A DNA stretch of 64,000 nucleotides from Terriglobales bacterium (GTDB lineage Bacteria > Acidobacteriota > Terriglobia > Terriglobales > Acidobacteriaceae): the NCBI GenBank assembly GCA_035764005.1, contig DASTZZ010000069.1:1-64000 (forward strand), given 5' to 3'. This document shows, piece by piece, positions 18,285 through 29,359 of the stretch (position 1 is the stretch's first letter; each line of letters begins with the position of its first letter). Under the pieces are notes generated by a model. It did not search any database. It worked only from the letters and a program-made list of their open reading frames with translations, and was not told where the DNA came from. The position numbers and the translations under genes were made by a program.

Positions 18285-19481
18285 CTACGCAGTATTCACG
18301 CTCACTCCACATTCAGAGCGAATGAAACGCTCGAAGACTTCATTCGACAGCAGACGTCCCTGCGATGTGAGCCGCAGGTTTTCGCTACTCTCTTCCAACA
18401 GACCGAGCGCGATCAGTTCCCGAATCTCGACGGCAAAAGGCATTAGCTCACTGGATTCAAGTTCGGCAATGGGAATGCCTCGATTTAGCCTCAGGCCCAG
18501 GAACAAGCGCTCCTCTGCAGCATTCGCTGCACTGATGTGCGTCAGCACAGGCGCGGTCTCAGCCGCCAGATAGCCCGCCAGCTCGTCTCCGTGGCTGAAC
18601 CTGAGCGATTCGAATTCCCCTGAGCAGCCTTGGGCATAAAGCATCGAGTGTGCATCCAAGCCAAATCCAAGATAAGGCTGGCGCGTCCAGTACTTCAGGT
18701 TGTGGCGGGACTCGTGCCCGCTTCGAGCAAAGTTCGAGATCTCATACTGCTCAAGTTCCCCATCACGCAGAAATTCGATGGCTTCCAAATAAACATCGGC
18801 AGCCAAATCCGGATCGGGAACGGCATGCGCGTGGTACCGGCTGCCGCCTGCGATCAGCTCGCGTCCGAGGCGCGAGTCTTCATCGACTTCGAGGATATAA
18901 ACGCTGGCATGCGGCACGCCGGTGTTCGCCAGTTGCTGCAAGGAATATTGCCAGCTCTCCGCCGTCTGGTGCGGCAGGCCGGCAATCAGATCGATGTTGA
19001 TGTTCGCTATTCCGAATTCGCGGAGCCGTTCAATATCCACCAAGGCTCCTGCCGCCGTGTGCAGCCGGCCAACAGAACGAATCTCCTGATCGACAAATGA
19101 CTGCACTCCCAGGCTCACACGATTCACGCCAGAGTCAGCCAGCACGTCGATGGTCTCACCGCCCAGCGTTCCGGGAGCTGCTTCGACCGTAATCTCAGCA
19201 TCTGCCGCGATTTCGAACTCACCGCGAACGATTGAGAAAATCTCTTTGAGATGCTCCGGCGAAAGCGTAGTCGGCGTGCCTCCGCCGAGATAAATGGAAT
19301 CGACATGCCGATCGAAAGCCGCACCCAGTTTATTGGCCAAAGCCTCCGCCGCAACGATTTCCTCCCGCACTCGAGCAACGTACGCACTCATCAACTCCCG
19401 CGAGAAGACACCCGAAGCGAAATTGCAGAAACTGCACTTCGAGCGGCAGAATGGGACGGAAATGTAGATTCCGAGCGGCAT
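18285..19481 (-). CDS. hemW: HemW-like radical SAM protein (coproporphyrinogen oxidase-like)
   Basis: A 398-residue radical SAM protein. The cluster cysteines C12, C16 and C19 (FCRSKCSFCNF) and the IYLGGGTPTTLSPEHL motif are typical of HemW/HemN. HemW-group proteins act as heme chaperones rather than as true coproporphyrinogen III oxidases; this length and the short N-terminus favour HemW. I use the ATG at 19481 (MPLGIYISVPFC); the 23 codons before it belong to a repeat region. It is separated from pyrE, upstream on the same strand, by the inverted repeat at 19520-19621. Confidence 0.85.
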   Translation of the reverse strand: MPLGIYISVPFCRSKCSFCNFASGVFSRELMSAYVARVREEIVAAEALANKLGAAFDRHVDSIYLGGGTPTTLSPEHLKEIFSIVRGEFEIAADAEITVEAAPGTLGGETIDVLADSGVNRVSLGVQSFVDQEIRSVGRLHTAAGALVDIERLREFGIANINIDLIAGLPHQTAESWQYSLQQLANTGVPHASVYILEVDEDSRLGRELIAGGSRYHAHAVPDPDLAADVYLEAIEFLRDGELEQYEISNFARSGHESRHNLKYWTRQPYLGFGLDAHSMLYAQGCSGEFESLRFSHGDELAGYLAAETAPVLTHISAANAAEERLFLGLRLNRGIPIAELESSELMPFAVEIRELIALGLLEESSENLRLTSQGRLLSNEVFERFIRSECGVSVNTA

Positions 19482-19519
19482 CGCGAATGTCGAGTCAATT
19501 ATAGGTAACACCAAAAACC

Positions 19520-19621
19520 AAGAGCGAACACGAAGGTCACGAAGGTTCAAAAGACGAGGTCACAGATAGCCTCTCCGTGGCCTTTGCCTTTTGAACCTTT
19601 GCGACCTTCGTGTTCGCTCTT
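19520..19621. repeat. Inverted repeat, AAGAGCGAACACGAAGGTC type
   Basis: The left arm begins AAGAGCGAACACGAAGGTCA and the right arm (about 19589-19621) is its inverted copy with about three mismatches over 34 bases. A single copy occurs at 4856-4900. It lies six bases beyond the pyrE stop codon and would form a long hairpin in the pyrE 3' end, but there is no T tract typical of a terminator. Confidence 0.8.
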
Positions 19622-19626
19622 AGGTT

Positions 19627-20247
19627 TTATTTTTTTTGCGTCAGATGAGCAGCACGAACGTCCGACGATGTGAAGATCGAAACAAACTCCGCATCACCCG
19701 CAGCTTTCTCCACTGCGGGTCGCCCGCCGGCTTCTTCCCTTTCCACCAGGCACGCTACTCCCGCGATCTCGAACCCAAACTCCCGCGCGGCTTCGAGGGC
19801 CTGGATGGTCGACGAGCCAGTCGTACACACGTCGTCGACGATCACCACCCGCGCACCTTTTCCGCGAAAGCCCTCGATGCGCTGGCCGGTGCCGTGCGCC
19901 TTCTCCTGCTTGCGAACTAAAAATCCATGAATCAGAGAATCGCTCGCGTCAGAATCGTTAGGCCGCGCCGAACGTGTCTGCGCAAGCTGCGCCGTGAGCT
20001 GCGCAACGGCAACCACGATCGGATCCGCTCCCATCGTTAGCCCGCCGATTGCAAGCGGCTTCCATTTCTTTTCCTGAATCAGATCGAGCAAAACACGGCC
20101 AGTCAGTCGCGCGCCTTCGGCGTCGAGCGTAGTCGTGCGGCAGTCGATGTAATAGTCGCTTTTGCCGCCGGAGGAGAGTTTGAAATCTCCGAGGCGGAAC
20201 GATTGGCGAGCGAGCATGTTCAACAGGAGATCGCGGGAGGAGGGCAC
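19627..20247 (-). CDS. pyrE: Orotate phosphoribosyltransferase
   Basis: A 206-residue type I phosphoribosyltransferase. The PRPP-binding motif VVIVDDVCTTGSS (134-146) and the substrate region KLSSGGKSDYYIDCR (23-37) identify OPRTase. It joins orotate to PRPP to make OMP in pyrimidine synthesis. A short insertion rich in D, S and R (about 91-106) precedes the flexible catalytic loop (RKQEKAHGTG). No other pyr genes are next to it. Confidence 0.92.
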   Translation of the reverse strand: MPSSRDLLLNMLARQSFRLGDFKLSSGGKSDYYIDCRTTTLDAEGARLTGRVLLDLIQEKKWKPLAIGGLTMGADPIVVAVAQLTAQLAQTRSARPNDSDASDSLIHGFLVRKQEKAHGTGQRIEGFRGKGARVVIVDDVCTTGSSTIQALEAAREFGFEIAGVACLVEREEAGGRPAVEKAAGDAEFVSIFTSSDVRAAHLTQKK

Positions 20248-20354
20248 GCAATTACATTAGCATCGCTGACGCAGGAGCTAGATCAGACCATCGCACTCGT
20301 GCCCTCGTTTACGGAGATATCAGCCGTCGCGGTATGAACAGCATCTCTTAGTGC

Positions 20355-20541
20355 CTGTCATCCTGAGTCCGCCTTAGGCGGACGAAGGATCTCCCGCGAT
20401 GTTTCGGCCTGAAATGCACTTTCCAGGCTCCTCGGCCATGTCGCTTGGAGTTCCTCGTGGAAGAGCCTCACCGGCAGCAATGATGTCCTGATCATTATCG
20501 GAGATCCTTCGTCCGCCTTAAGGCGGACTCAGGATGACAGT
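20355..20541. repeat. MITE-like palindrome with 40-bp TGTCATCC arms
   Basis: The left arm (20355-20394) starts CTGTCATCCTGAGTCCGCC and ends GGATCTCC; the right arm is its inverted copy with a single one-base indel. About 105 bp of spacer carries no gene. It fills most of the gap between pyrE and the CPBP protease gene. Confidence 0.88.
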
Positions 20542-20573
20542 CCTCAATGCCTCGCAATCAGACGAGAAAAAAC

Positions 20574-21380
20574 TCATCGCAACCGTTCCATGTGCTGAAA
20601 GCCCCCTGTAGCCACGAAGATCATCCCAAACAGAAACGCGTTGTACCCCGAATGAACCAGAAAGCTCGCGCCCACCGATTGCGCTTTTGCGCGCACGTAA
20701 GTCAACACCATGCCGACGATAAACAGCACCAGCAGCGGCGCCCAGGCGTGCGCAAGCTGTCCTTCGTGGGTAAACGCAAACAGCAGTGAGTTCAACACCA
20801 TCGCAGCGAAAAAACCGATGCGGCGATAGAGTACTGGATAGAGAAATCCGCGAAAAAACAGCTCCTCGAAGAATGGCGCAATCACCACCCCGAAGACGGC
20901 GAGCATCCAGGCCGCGTGCGTGGTTTTGAAGAACTCGTCGATCGGCAGCGTTTTAGGAATGGGTAAAAAGCTCGATCCAAGCTGGATCAGCACAGAGAGT
21001 CCCAACCCGACGCCAAAGAACAGGACCACATTTGCAGGCCATTTCCACTTGATCGCGTTCCAGAATGGGGCGGTAGTTCCTCGTCGTACCACTAAGACCA
21101 TGAAGAAAAGCGTGAACAGATACCCGACCGCTTGAGGCGGAATCACCGCCACAGGCTCGGCCGCCAATTGCCCGACGGTGTAGCTTCTCCACGCAGGAAT
21201 CGCGTGCACGATTCCGAATGCGATCGCCGTCAGCAGTCCGGTGGCGATCAGGCTGAAGATGGCGATCAAAACAACATCGATGATTCCAAACGGCGGGTTC
21301 TCCACGAGCACGACTGCAGGAACCTGCGGCGGCGCAGTCTCAGTACTCGGTTCCAGCGGAGCGTTAGGCGTGAGCGACAC
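20574..21380 (-). CDS. CPBP-family intramembrane glutamic protease
   Basis: A 268-residue membrane protein with about seven hydrophobic segments and a Pro-rich cytoplasmic N-terminus. The Abi/CPBP motifs are present: E172-E173 with R177 (FEELFFRGFLYP), H205 (FAFTHEGQ) and H243 (LVHSGYNAF). The family includes CAAX prenyl proteases and bacterial intramembrane proteases or bacteriocin self-immunity proteins; the substrate is unknown. It is downstream of uvrA on the same strand but separated by two repeat regions. Confidence 0.87.
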   Translation of the reverse strand: MSLTPNAPLEPSTETAPPQVPAVVLVENPPFGIIDVVLIAIFSLIATGLLTAIAFGIVHAIPAWRSYTVGQLAAEPVAVIPPQAVGYLFTLFFMVLVVRRGTTAPFWNAIKWKWPANVVLFFGVGLGLSVLIQLGSSFLPIPKTLPIDEFFKTTHAAWMLAVFGVVIAPFFEELFFRGFLYPVLYRRIGFFAAMVLNSLLFAFTHEGQLAHAWAPLLVLFIVGMVLTYVRAKAQSVGASFLVHSGYNAFLFGMIFVATGGFQHMERLR

Positions 21381-21406
21381 TGTGGGTTGAGTTGAATCTA
21401 CAGGAA

Positions 21407-21484
21407 ATCGGGTGATCGGGTCATCTGGTCATCTGGTCATCTGGTCATCTGGTCATCGGGTCATCGGGTCATCGGGTCATCGGA
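21407..21484. repeat. Tandem array of 8-bp units (TCATCTGG/TCATCGGG)
   Basis: From 21421 there are eight consecutive octamers, four TCATCTGG then three TCATCGGG and one TCATCGGA, preceded by one or two diverged units. It lies just upstream of the CPBP protease start. It is not a CRISPR because there are no spacers. Confidence 0.92.
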
Positions 21485-21504
21485 TAAAGTGAAAAGCAAA
21501 ACCA

Positions 21505-21613
21505 GACGCGGATTGCGCGGATGGGACGCGGATAAACGCGGGAAAACTTAGATTCCAGCAATCCTGAAACATCCGCGTTGATCCGCGGGCGAAGCATCCG
21601 CGAAATCCGCGTC
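21505..21613. repeat. Inverted CGCGGAT-rich repeat beyond uvrA
   Basis: Clusters of CGCGGAT on the left (about 21505-21541) and ATCCGCG on the right (about 21570-21613) face each other across about 28 bp. It lies immediately beyond the uvrA stop codon and could form a stem in the uvrA mRNA end. Confidence 0.75.
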
Positions 21614-21627
21614 GGGTTTTTCCTTCA

Positions 21628-24465
<2,838 letters not shown>

Positions 24466-24803
24466 TACAAAAGTCGAGACCTACAGAGGGGTTCGTTGAC
24501 TGGTGGGCACAACGATACGTCCGTATCTTAGTTGTCAACACCGGGGACGGTCAATGCAGTTAAAGTGGCTTTGCCGCTTCGTCGATGTGTGATTCAGCAG
24601 GGCTGGAAAGTTACCTGCGTAATCTGGCCGAAACGAGCGATTTCCTTCATAACAAAGGAGTTCGCTCCAGTTTGGCTTCTGCGCGGAAGTACATGAACCA
24701 GGGTGATAGATGATTTCCCTGGTTCCAGGAGCAGAATGGGCCAGCTAAGCAGAGTTGATCCAACTGGCTCTAGCGGAATCGACATCATAAAGGCGGAACG
24801 ACG
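24466..24803. other. Divergent spacer with a leader hairpin
   Basis: No gene is seen between uvrA and the small membrane-protein gene. A perfect 9-bp stem GAACCAGGG/CCCTGGTTC (24695-24703 and 24717-24725, 13-base loop) lies about 80 bases before the small gene and could be a structured leader or an operator. Confidence 0.5.
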
Positions 24804-25004
24804 GTGAATCCCCAATTGGTGAGCTCGGCAACCTTGAACAGCCTGATCCTAAGCACAATCGTTTTCGCCACTATCGTCTCGGCCATGATTTTGGGCATCT
24901 ACTCCGGATACCTCACGGTTTCCGGCATCCTGCGGGCGATGAACCGCCGCCCGGCAAAGGCGCAGGCCACAGTTATCGAATTTCCGGCCAACGTCGCCAG
25001 CTAA
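24804..25004 (+). CDS. Small single-pass membrane protein, 66 aa
   Basis: I do not recognise the family. One strong hydrophobic segment (about residues 12-45, including LILSTIVFATIVSAMILGIY) is followed by a basic MNRRPAK stretch and a short tail, so it is probably a single-pass or hairpin inner-membrane protein with a cytoplasmic tail. It starts at a GTG at 24804 with AAGGCGGA upstream. A terminator follows at 25036, which supports a real, independently transcribed gene. Confidence 0.65.
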   Translation: MNPQLVSSATLNSLILSTIVFATIVSAMILGIYSGYLTVSGILRAMNRRPAKAQATVIEFPANVAS

Positions 25005-25035
25005 GTTTCCCTACAACGTTACCTCCCCAAAAGAT

Positions 25036-25061
25036 AGCTCCCTTGCGGAGCTTTTCTTTTT
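25036..25061 (+). terminator. Rho-independent terminator of the small membrane-protein gene
   Basis: Stem AGCTCC/GGAGCT with a five-base loop is followed by TTTCTTTTTG, 31 bases after the stop codon. Confidence 0.8.
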
Positions 25062-25083
25062 GCTGCGATCGAAGGCTTGGTTG

Positions 25084-25223
25084 ACAGAACCGGCGCCGGT
25101 GGGCAGTGGGGCAGGCGCGTGTGTTGCGGCTGCGCTGCAAGCGCAAATGCCGGCAGCATCGTCGCATTCGGAGTTCACCTTTCGATGAACTCCGGACCCC
25201 CCGACTACCGCCGGCGGTTCTGT
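25084..25223. repeat. ACAGAACCG palindromic element, copy 1
   Basis: A 140-bp element starting ACAGAACCGGCGCCGGTGGG and ending ACCGCCGGCGGTTCTGT, with an inner hairpin GGAGTTCACC...TGAACTCC. Copy 2 lies at 26347-26480; together they bracket the STN-like gene. Confidence 0.82.
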
Positions 25224-25323
25224 TCAAAGCCGCAGCCAGTCATCCGCCAAATCGCAGTTCCAGACGTGCCGCAAACACGCGACACTAACGCGATTTCCGA
25301 GTATGGGGCCTCCGGAATGGGAA

Positions 25324-26316
25324 CTATCGCGGGGTCTGCTGCGGGGTCTGCTGCGGCGTCTGCTGACCTTGTTGTTGCTGCTGTTGGCGGAGTCGCTGGA
25401 GTTCTTGCAGCAATTGTTCTGGCGTCTTGACCTGCTGCTGCTGTGGTTGCTGCTGCTGGGCTGGCTGAGGCTGGGGTGCCCTCACCTGTTCGGAGGGCAC
25501 ATTCTGTACCGGTCGACCTTCTCCGCCCTGATACACCGGAGCTTGCTCGCTCTCTTCCTGCTCTTCGTTGTTTTCAGGTGGCCGGTAGGGCTGGTTGTTC
25601 GCCGTGCTGACACCAGCGGCCGGAGCTGTACCATGTGGGCTCAAAATAATCGTCCGCACGTCGGCAGGATTTTCCAGGCTGCCGACCAGGATGAAGTCGT
25701 ACCGCGAGCCATCGAAAAGTGAGTTCAGCACATCCCGCGACGAGCCTGGACCAAACTGCCCGAATACTCGCTCTGAATCTGGTCTGGTGCCCTCCACGCG
25801 AACACCCGTAGCTCGCTCGATCCCGCTGACAATGTCTGCCAGGGACGAGTTGTTCGCGACAATCGTCAGGTCGCCGTTCGCGTAAGTGACGTTTGGCGGA
25901 TTCGGAGGCTGCAAAGCCAATCCATAAGGTTGCTGTGGCTGCTGAGGGTTTGCACTACTCACGCCCTGCTGTGGCGGCTGTTGCCCATTCGGCGCCGTTG
26001 CTGAACCGGTGGACAAGCCGTTGTTTGGCTCGCTTTGTCCCGGCTGTGGAGCCGGTTGCCTGGGAAAAATCTGGCCCTGACCTGGGGTCCCTACGCGCTG
26101 CTCGGGCGGAAACTGCTGCGCAGGATTCGGGAACTGCCTTGCCTGCTGCGTCCCATTTTGCTGGGAGCCGTTTGGTGCCGCCGGCGGAACCCGCCGCATG
26201 CGGTTGTAGACCGAAGATGTAGGTTGAGCAGGCTGCCCAGCCTGCGTCTGCTGTGCGTGCATGCTCGTATAGAACAACAGCAGGAGAATGACTGCGAGAT
26301 TCGTTTTTCCTGGCAC
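25324..26316 (-). CDS. Gln/Pro-rich secreted protein with STN-like domain
   Basis: A 330-residue protein with signal peptide (LAVILLLLFYTSMHAQ), a long low-complexity Pro/Gln/Asn-rich region (about 22-140), a folded domain at about 143-226 (GDLTIVANNSSLADIVSGIE, TGVRVEG, DVLNSLFDGSRYDFILVGS) and a second Gln-rich tail ending QQTPQQTPQQTPR. The folded part resembles the secretin/TonB short N-terminal (STN) domain found at the start of secretins and FecA-type receptors, which suggests a periplasmic protein-interaction role. No secretin or receptor domain follows, which is unusual. The 3' end has tandem repeats of a CTGCTGCGGGGTCT-like unit. Confidence 0.75.
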   Translation of the reverse strand: MPGKTNLAVILLLLFYTSMHAQQTQAGQPAQPTSSVYNRMRRVPPAAPNGSQQNGTQQARQFPNPAQQFPPEQRVGTPGQGQIFPRQPAPQPGQSEPNNGLSTGSATAPNGQQPPQQGVSSANPQQPQQPYGLALQPPNPPNVTYANGDLTIVANNSSLADIVSGIERATGVRVEGTRPDSERVFGQFGPGSSRDVLNSLFDGSRYDFILVGSLENPADVRTIILSPHGTAPAAGVSTANNQPYRPPENNEEQEESEQAPVYQGGEGRPVQNVPSEQVRAPQPQPAQQQQPQQQQVKTPEQLLQELQRLRQQQQQQGQQTPQQTPQQTPR

Positions 26317-26346
26317 GCTGGGTTTATGCTACTCCAAAATGAGTTA

Positions 26347-26480
26347 ACAGAACCGCCGCCTGAAGGCGGTGGGTCGGTGACGGCGAATGGCCGTTGCCGA
26401 GCGACAGGATTGCCTCCCGCGGCGAAGATGCCACAGTCGCAAAAGGCGACTGCCCCAGCGGCTACCGCCGCCGGTTCTGT
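26347..26480. repeat. ACAGAACCG palindromic element, copy 2
   Basis: It starts ACAGAACCGCCGCCTGAAGG and ends TACCGCCGCCGGTTCTGT, the same ends as copy 1 (25084-25223); the interior differs. It lies in the divergent spacer before the 26578 gene. Confidence 0.82.
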
Positions 26481-26577
26481 AGGAGAACGGCTGAATCCAT
26501 CCGAGTTGCAGCCTTCGGCATCTAAAAAACGCGAGCGGCTGCTGGCCGGCCGCTCTAACCACGCTTTTGAGAGGACT

Positions 26578-27576
26578 ATGATCCGCCTCCGTTCTTTGCT
26601 TCCCCTTGCCCTGTTGAGCCTTTGTTTCCTGCAGGCGGCCAATGCCGCCGAATCCTGCTACACCACGCAGGATCCCGATTTCGACGCGGCGACGCGCTCG
26701 GCGGTTGAAGCCGCGGCCCAACAGTTGTTCAACGATGCCGCTGCAGGCAATGTCGCGGCGATGCAGCAGAATTCCATTTCGGGAATCAATTTCCAGGGGA
26801 TCGCCAATACGGTCACCGCTAATAAAGCCAAGCTTGCCGGAGGCCAGGCGCACCTGCGCAATGAATGGCTTCTCGATGCGCCCGGCACGCAGACTTACGA
26901 ACGGGCTGAATTTTTCTGCGGAACTTTCAATTCTCCACAGCACTCGTCATTCGTGATCCCCGGCCTGCCGCCGGGTAAGTATGCGGTTGCGATTCAGGAT
27001 GTCACCGGCGTTAAGGAGCCGTACCGGATCACCTATATCCTCCAGCAAGACGCCGGCCAATGGAAATTGGCAGGATATTACGCATCGCCGAATCAAGTCG
27101 GACCGCATGACGGCCTTTGGTACTGGGTTCAGGCCCGCGATTTGAAAAAACAGGGATTCCAGCACACATCGTTCTTCTATTACACGCAAGCCGCGAGTTT
27201 GCTCACTGGCGGCGTGGGTTTCATGAGCACACCGCAACTCGAGGCACTCTATCAAGAACAGCAGGCTACGCAGCCAAAAGACATTCCCCAGAATCCGCAG
27301 CAGCCTGTGCCGTTAACGTTGAACGGACAGACCTACAACATTGTCCAGGCTTTCGTCGTACCAGATGAAAAGCAGGGGCTCGATCTGGTGTACAAGTACT
27401 CGTCACCCGATATCACGGACCAGGTAAAGACTTTCCAGCAGAACATGGCCTTCATCAAGGCCTTGGCACAGCAATATCCGGAGTATAAGCAGGCGTTCAC
27501 GTCGATCGTCGCCCGCGCAGTGGCTCCGAGCGGGCAGGACTTCGGTACGCAATTGCCGGTGAACGAAATCAAGTAG
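26578..27576 (+). CDS. Secreted hypothetical protein, 332 aa
   Basis: An exported protein with signal peptide (LLPLALLSLCFLQAANA) and no recognised catalytic family. The mature part opens with AESCYTTQDPDFDAATRSAV, then an alpha-rich segment and a beta-rich middle (FVIPGLPPGKYAVAIQD, ITYILQQDAGQWKLAGYYAS) that resembles DUF4019/NTF2-like lipid-binding folds only vaguely. I chose the ATG at 26578, preceded by GAGAGGACT; the frame is open far upstream through the repeat at 26347-26480 and is not coding there. It is divergent from the STN-like gene. Confidence 0.75.
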   Translation: MIRLRSLLPLALLSLCFLQAANAAESCYTTQDPDFDAATRSAVEAAAQQLFNDAAAGNVAAMQQNSISGINFQGIANTVTANKAKLAGGQAHLRNEWLLDAPGTQTYERAEFFCGTFNSPQHSSFVIPGLPPGKYAVAIQDVTGVKEPYRITYILQQDAGQWKLAGYYASPNQVGPHDGLWYWVQARDLKKQGFQHTSFFYYTQAASLLTGGVGFMSTPQLEALYQEQQATQPKDIPQNPQQPVPLTLNGQTYNIVQAFVVPDEKQGLDLVYKYSSPDITDQVKTFQQNMAFIKALAQQYPEYKQAFTSIVARAVAPSGQDFGTQLPVNEIK

Positions 27577-27618
27577 CGCTCTTTCATCACAGGACCACGG
27601 AGAACGGCTCGGTTGTTG

Positions 27619-27809
27619 TGTCATTCCGAACCGCGCTTTTTGCGGTGAGGAATCTCTATCGACTGCTACACGCGAAGTAAATCCACTGCTCTTACGTCTG
27701 CATCAGATGAGTGGCGAAACCGAAGATTCCTCGATCGGTTTCGCAAAAAACCAGCTCCCCGTGACTATAGGGATTCCTCACCGCCAAAAACCGGCGGTTC
27801 GGAATGACA
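27619..27809. repeat. TGTCATTCCGAA element, copy C
   Basis: A 191-bp imperfect palindrome from TGTCATTCCGAACCGCGC to GGCGGTTCGGAATGACA, with inner GAGGAATCTCTA/TAGGGATTCCTC arms. It lies between the secreted 332-residue protein gene and ada. A CCTCCGTGTCCTCCGTGTCT string follows at about 27820-27845. Confidence 0.85.
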
Positions 27810-27912
27810 AGCACAACAAGCCTCCGTGTCCTCCGTGTCTCCGTGGTGAAAAAGACTTTCCCGTCGAAAACCGGATAGCGGCCCCCATCCGCGCTAACAT
27901 AAGCTGCGCAGT

Positions 27913-28989
27913 ATGACTACCGCAGCAGTCGCAGCCCACAATCCGCAGGAGCTTTGGGACGCCGTTGTCGCCCGTAACCGCCGCTTTGATGGGGCGCTGT
28001 TCTATGGCGTAAGCACGACTCGCATCTACTGCCGTCCGACTTGCCCTTCGCGGCGACCGAAGCCCGAGAACGTGCAGTTCTTCTTCGATCCGGAGAGCGC
28101 CGAGCGCGCCGGGTTCCGCGCGTGCAAGCGCTGCGAGCCCCGCAAGCATGAGGATTCGGAAAAGCTGGACCTCGTTCGCGACGTGTGCCGCGCGGTTGAG
28201 AAGAACGTCGATTCTCCGCTGCCGATGAAGCAGTTGAGTGCCGAGTTGAAGATGCATCCGGCGACGCTTGATCGCGCGTTCAAACAGAACACGGGAATCA
28301 CGATCAAGCAGTATGCGGAAGCGCGACGGCTTTCACTCTTCAAGACTGCGCTGCGATTCGGGCGAGATGTGACCACCGCGATCTACGAAGCCGGCTACAA
28401 CTCCAGTAGCCGTATCTATGAGCACTCAAATCTGCGTCTCGGCATGACTCCCGCTGCTTATGGCAAAGGGGGCGACGGCGTTAGCATCCGCTACGCAATC
28501 GCTCCGTATTCTGCGGGCAGAGCGCTGCTGGCAGTCACCGACAAGGGCGTCTGCAGCGTGAAGCTCGGCAACGATCCCGCGCGCCTGCGTCATGAACTCG
28601 AAGGCGAATTTCCCAAAGCGGAACTGTTGGACGCTGGCGAAGAGCTGAAAGACTGGATGAACAACTTGCTTCGCCGGCTCGAAGGCGAGATAGCCCTTCC
28701 CGATCTGCCAATCGACGTACGCGCGACCGCATTTCAACGACGGGTATATGAAGAGCTCAAGCGCATCCCCGCAGGCGAGACCCGCACCTACTCGCAAATC
28801 GCCAAAAAACTCGGCGGCGAGTCGGGCCGCAGAGCGGTAGCGCGAGCCTGTGCCACCAACAACGTTGCCGTGCTGATTCCCTGCCATCGCGTAGTCCGCA
28901 CGGACGGCGGCATGGGTGGATATCGCTGGGGAATCGAGCGGAAGCAAGCGCTGCTGTCGCACGAGCGCGAGAAGGTGGAGAAGGCTTGA
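27913..28989 (+). CDS. ada: Ada: O6-methylguanine-DNA methyltransferase and adaptive-response activator
   Basis: A 358-residue protein with the full Ada layout: zinc/methyl-phosphotriester domain (C40, C44, C71, C74, spaced as in E. coli Ada), AraC-type helix-turn-helix domain (about 85-180) and O6-alkylguanine methyltransferase domain with active-site C324 in VLIPCHRVV. It repairs O6-methylguanine and, when methylated on its N-terminal cysteine, activates repair genes. No alkA or alkB gene is beside it. It is flanked on both sides by palindromic repeat elements. Confidence 0.95.
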   Translation: MTTAAVAAHNPQELWDAVVARNRRFDGALFYGVSTTRIYCRPTCPSRRPKPENVQFFFDPESAERAGFRACKRCEPRKHEDSEKLDLVRDVCRAVEKNVDSPLPMKQLSAELKMHPATLDRAFKQNTGITIKQYAEARRLSLFKTALRFGRDVTTAIYEAGYNSSSRIYEHSNLRLGMTPAAYGKGGDGVSIRYAIAPYSAGRALLAVTDKGVCSVKLGNDPARLRHELEGEFPKAELLDAGEELKDWMNNLLRRLEGEIALPDLPIDVRATAFQRRVYEELKRIPAGETRTYSQIAKKLGGESGRRAVARACATNNVAVLIPCHRVVRTDGGMGGYRWGIERKQALLSHEREKVEKA

Positions 28990-29020
28990 ATCTCTAAGTG
29001 GATAAACGCGCCACGTCAGG

Positions 29021-29216
29021 AGGCCCAACGGGCCGGCAGAAGCGCAGCCCAGTGGCGTGAGCCCCGGGTTAACGAGCCAACAGAAATTTGAGCCCTGGAA
29101 GGGCGACACCTCGGCTCCATTTCCGCGGATGCCGCCCTTTCAGGGCTCGACTGGATGGATTTACTCGACCCAGGGCTCACGCCGCTGGGCTCAACTTCTG
29201 CCGGCCCGTTGGGCCT
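29021..29216. repeat. Nested palindromic element after ada
   Basis: Outer arms of about 49 bp (29021-29070 and 29168-29216; AGGCCCAACGGGCCGGCAGA and its inverted copy) agree at about 45 positions. An inner pair, GAGCCCTGGAAGGGCG (29090-29105) and CGCCCTTTCAGGGCTC (29133-29148), forms a second stem. There is no gene. Confidence 0.88.
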
Positions 29217-29359
29217 CTGGTTCACTCAGGTTTTCCGGCCGATGAATGGCACATTTAAGTGCCACTTTCCCTTGCGACTGTCGCAGCCTGCGGCCCGGAC
29301 TGGGGTCGCGGCTTCCACGCTGGCAATAGCTAGCGGCCAGCAGCTAGTAGCTGGCAGCT

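Noticed and set aside
18285-19481. HemN coproporphyrinogen III dehydrogenase
   Set aside because: The chain is shorter than HemN and starts close to the cluster cysteines, which fits HemW better.
21421-21484. CRISPR-like repeats
   Set aside because: The 8-bp units are directly adjacent with no spacers, and there are no cas genes.
26035-26577. N-terminal extension of the 332-residue secreted protein
   Set aside because: It runs antisense to the STN gene and through a repeat; the signal peptide starts at 26578.
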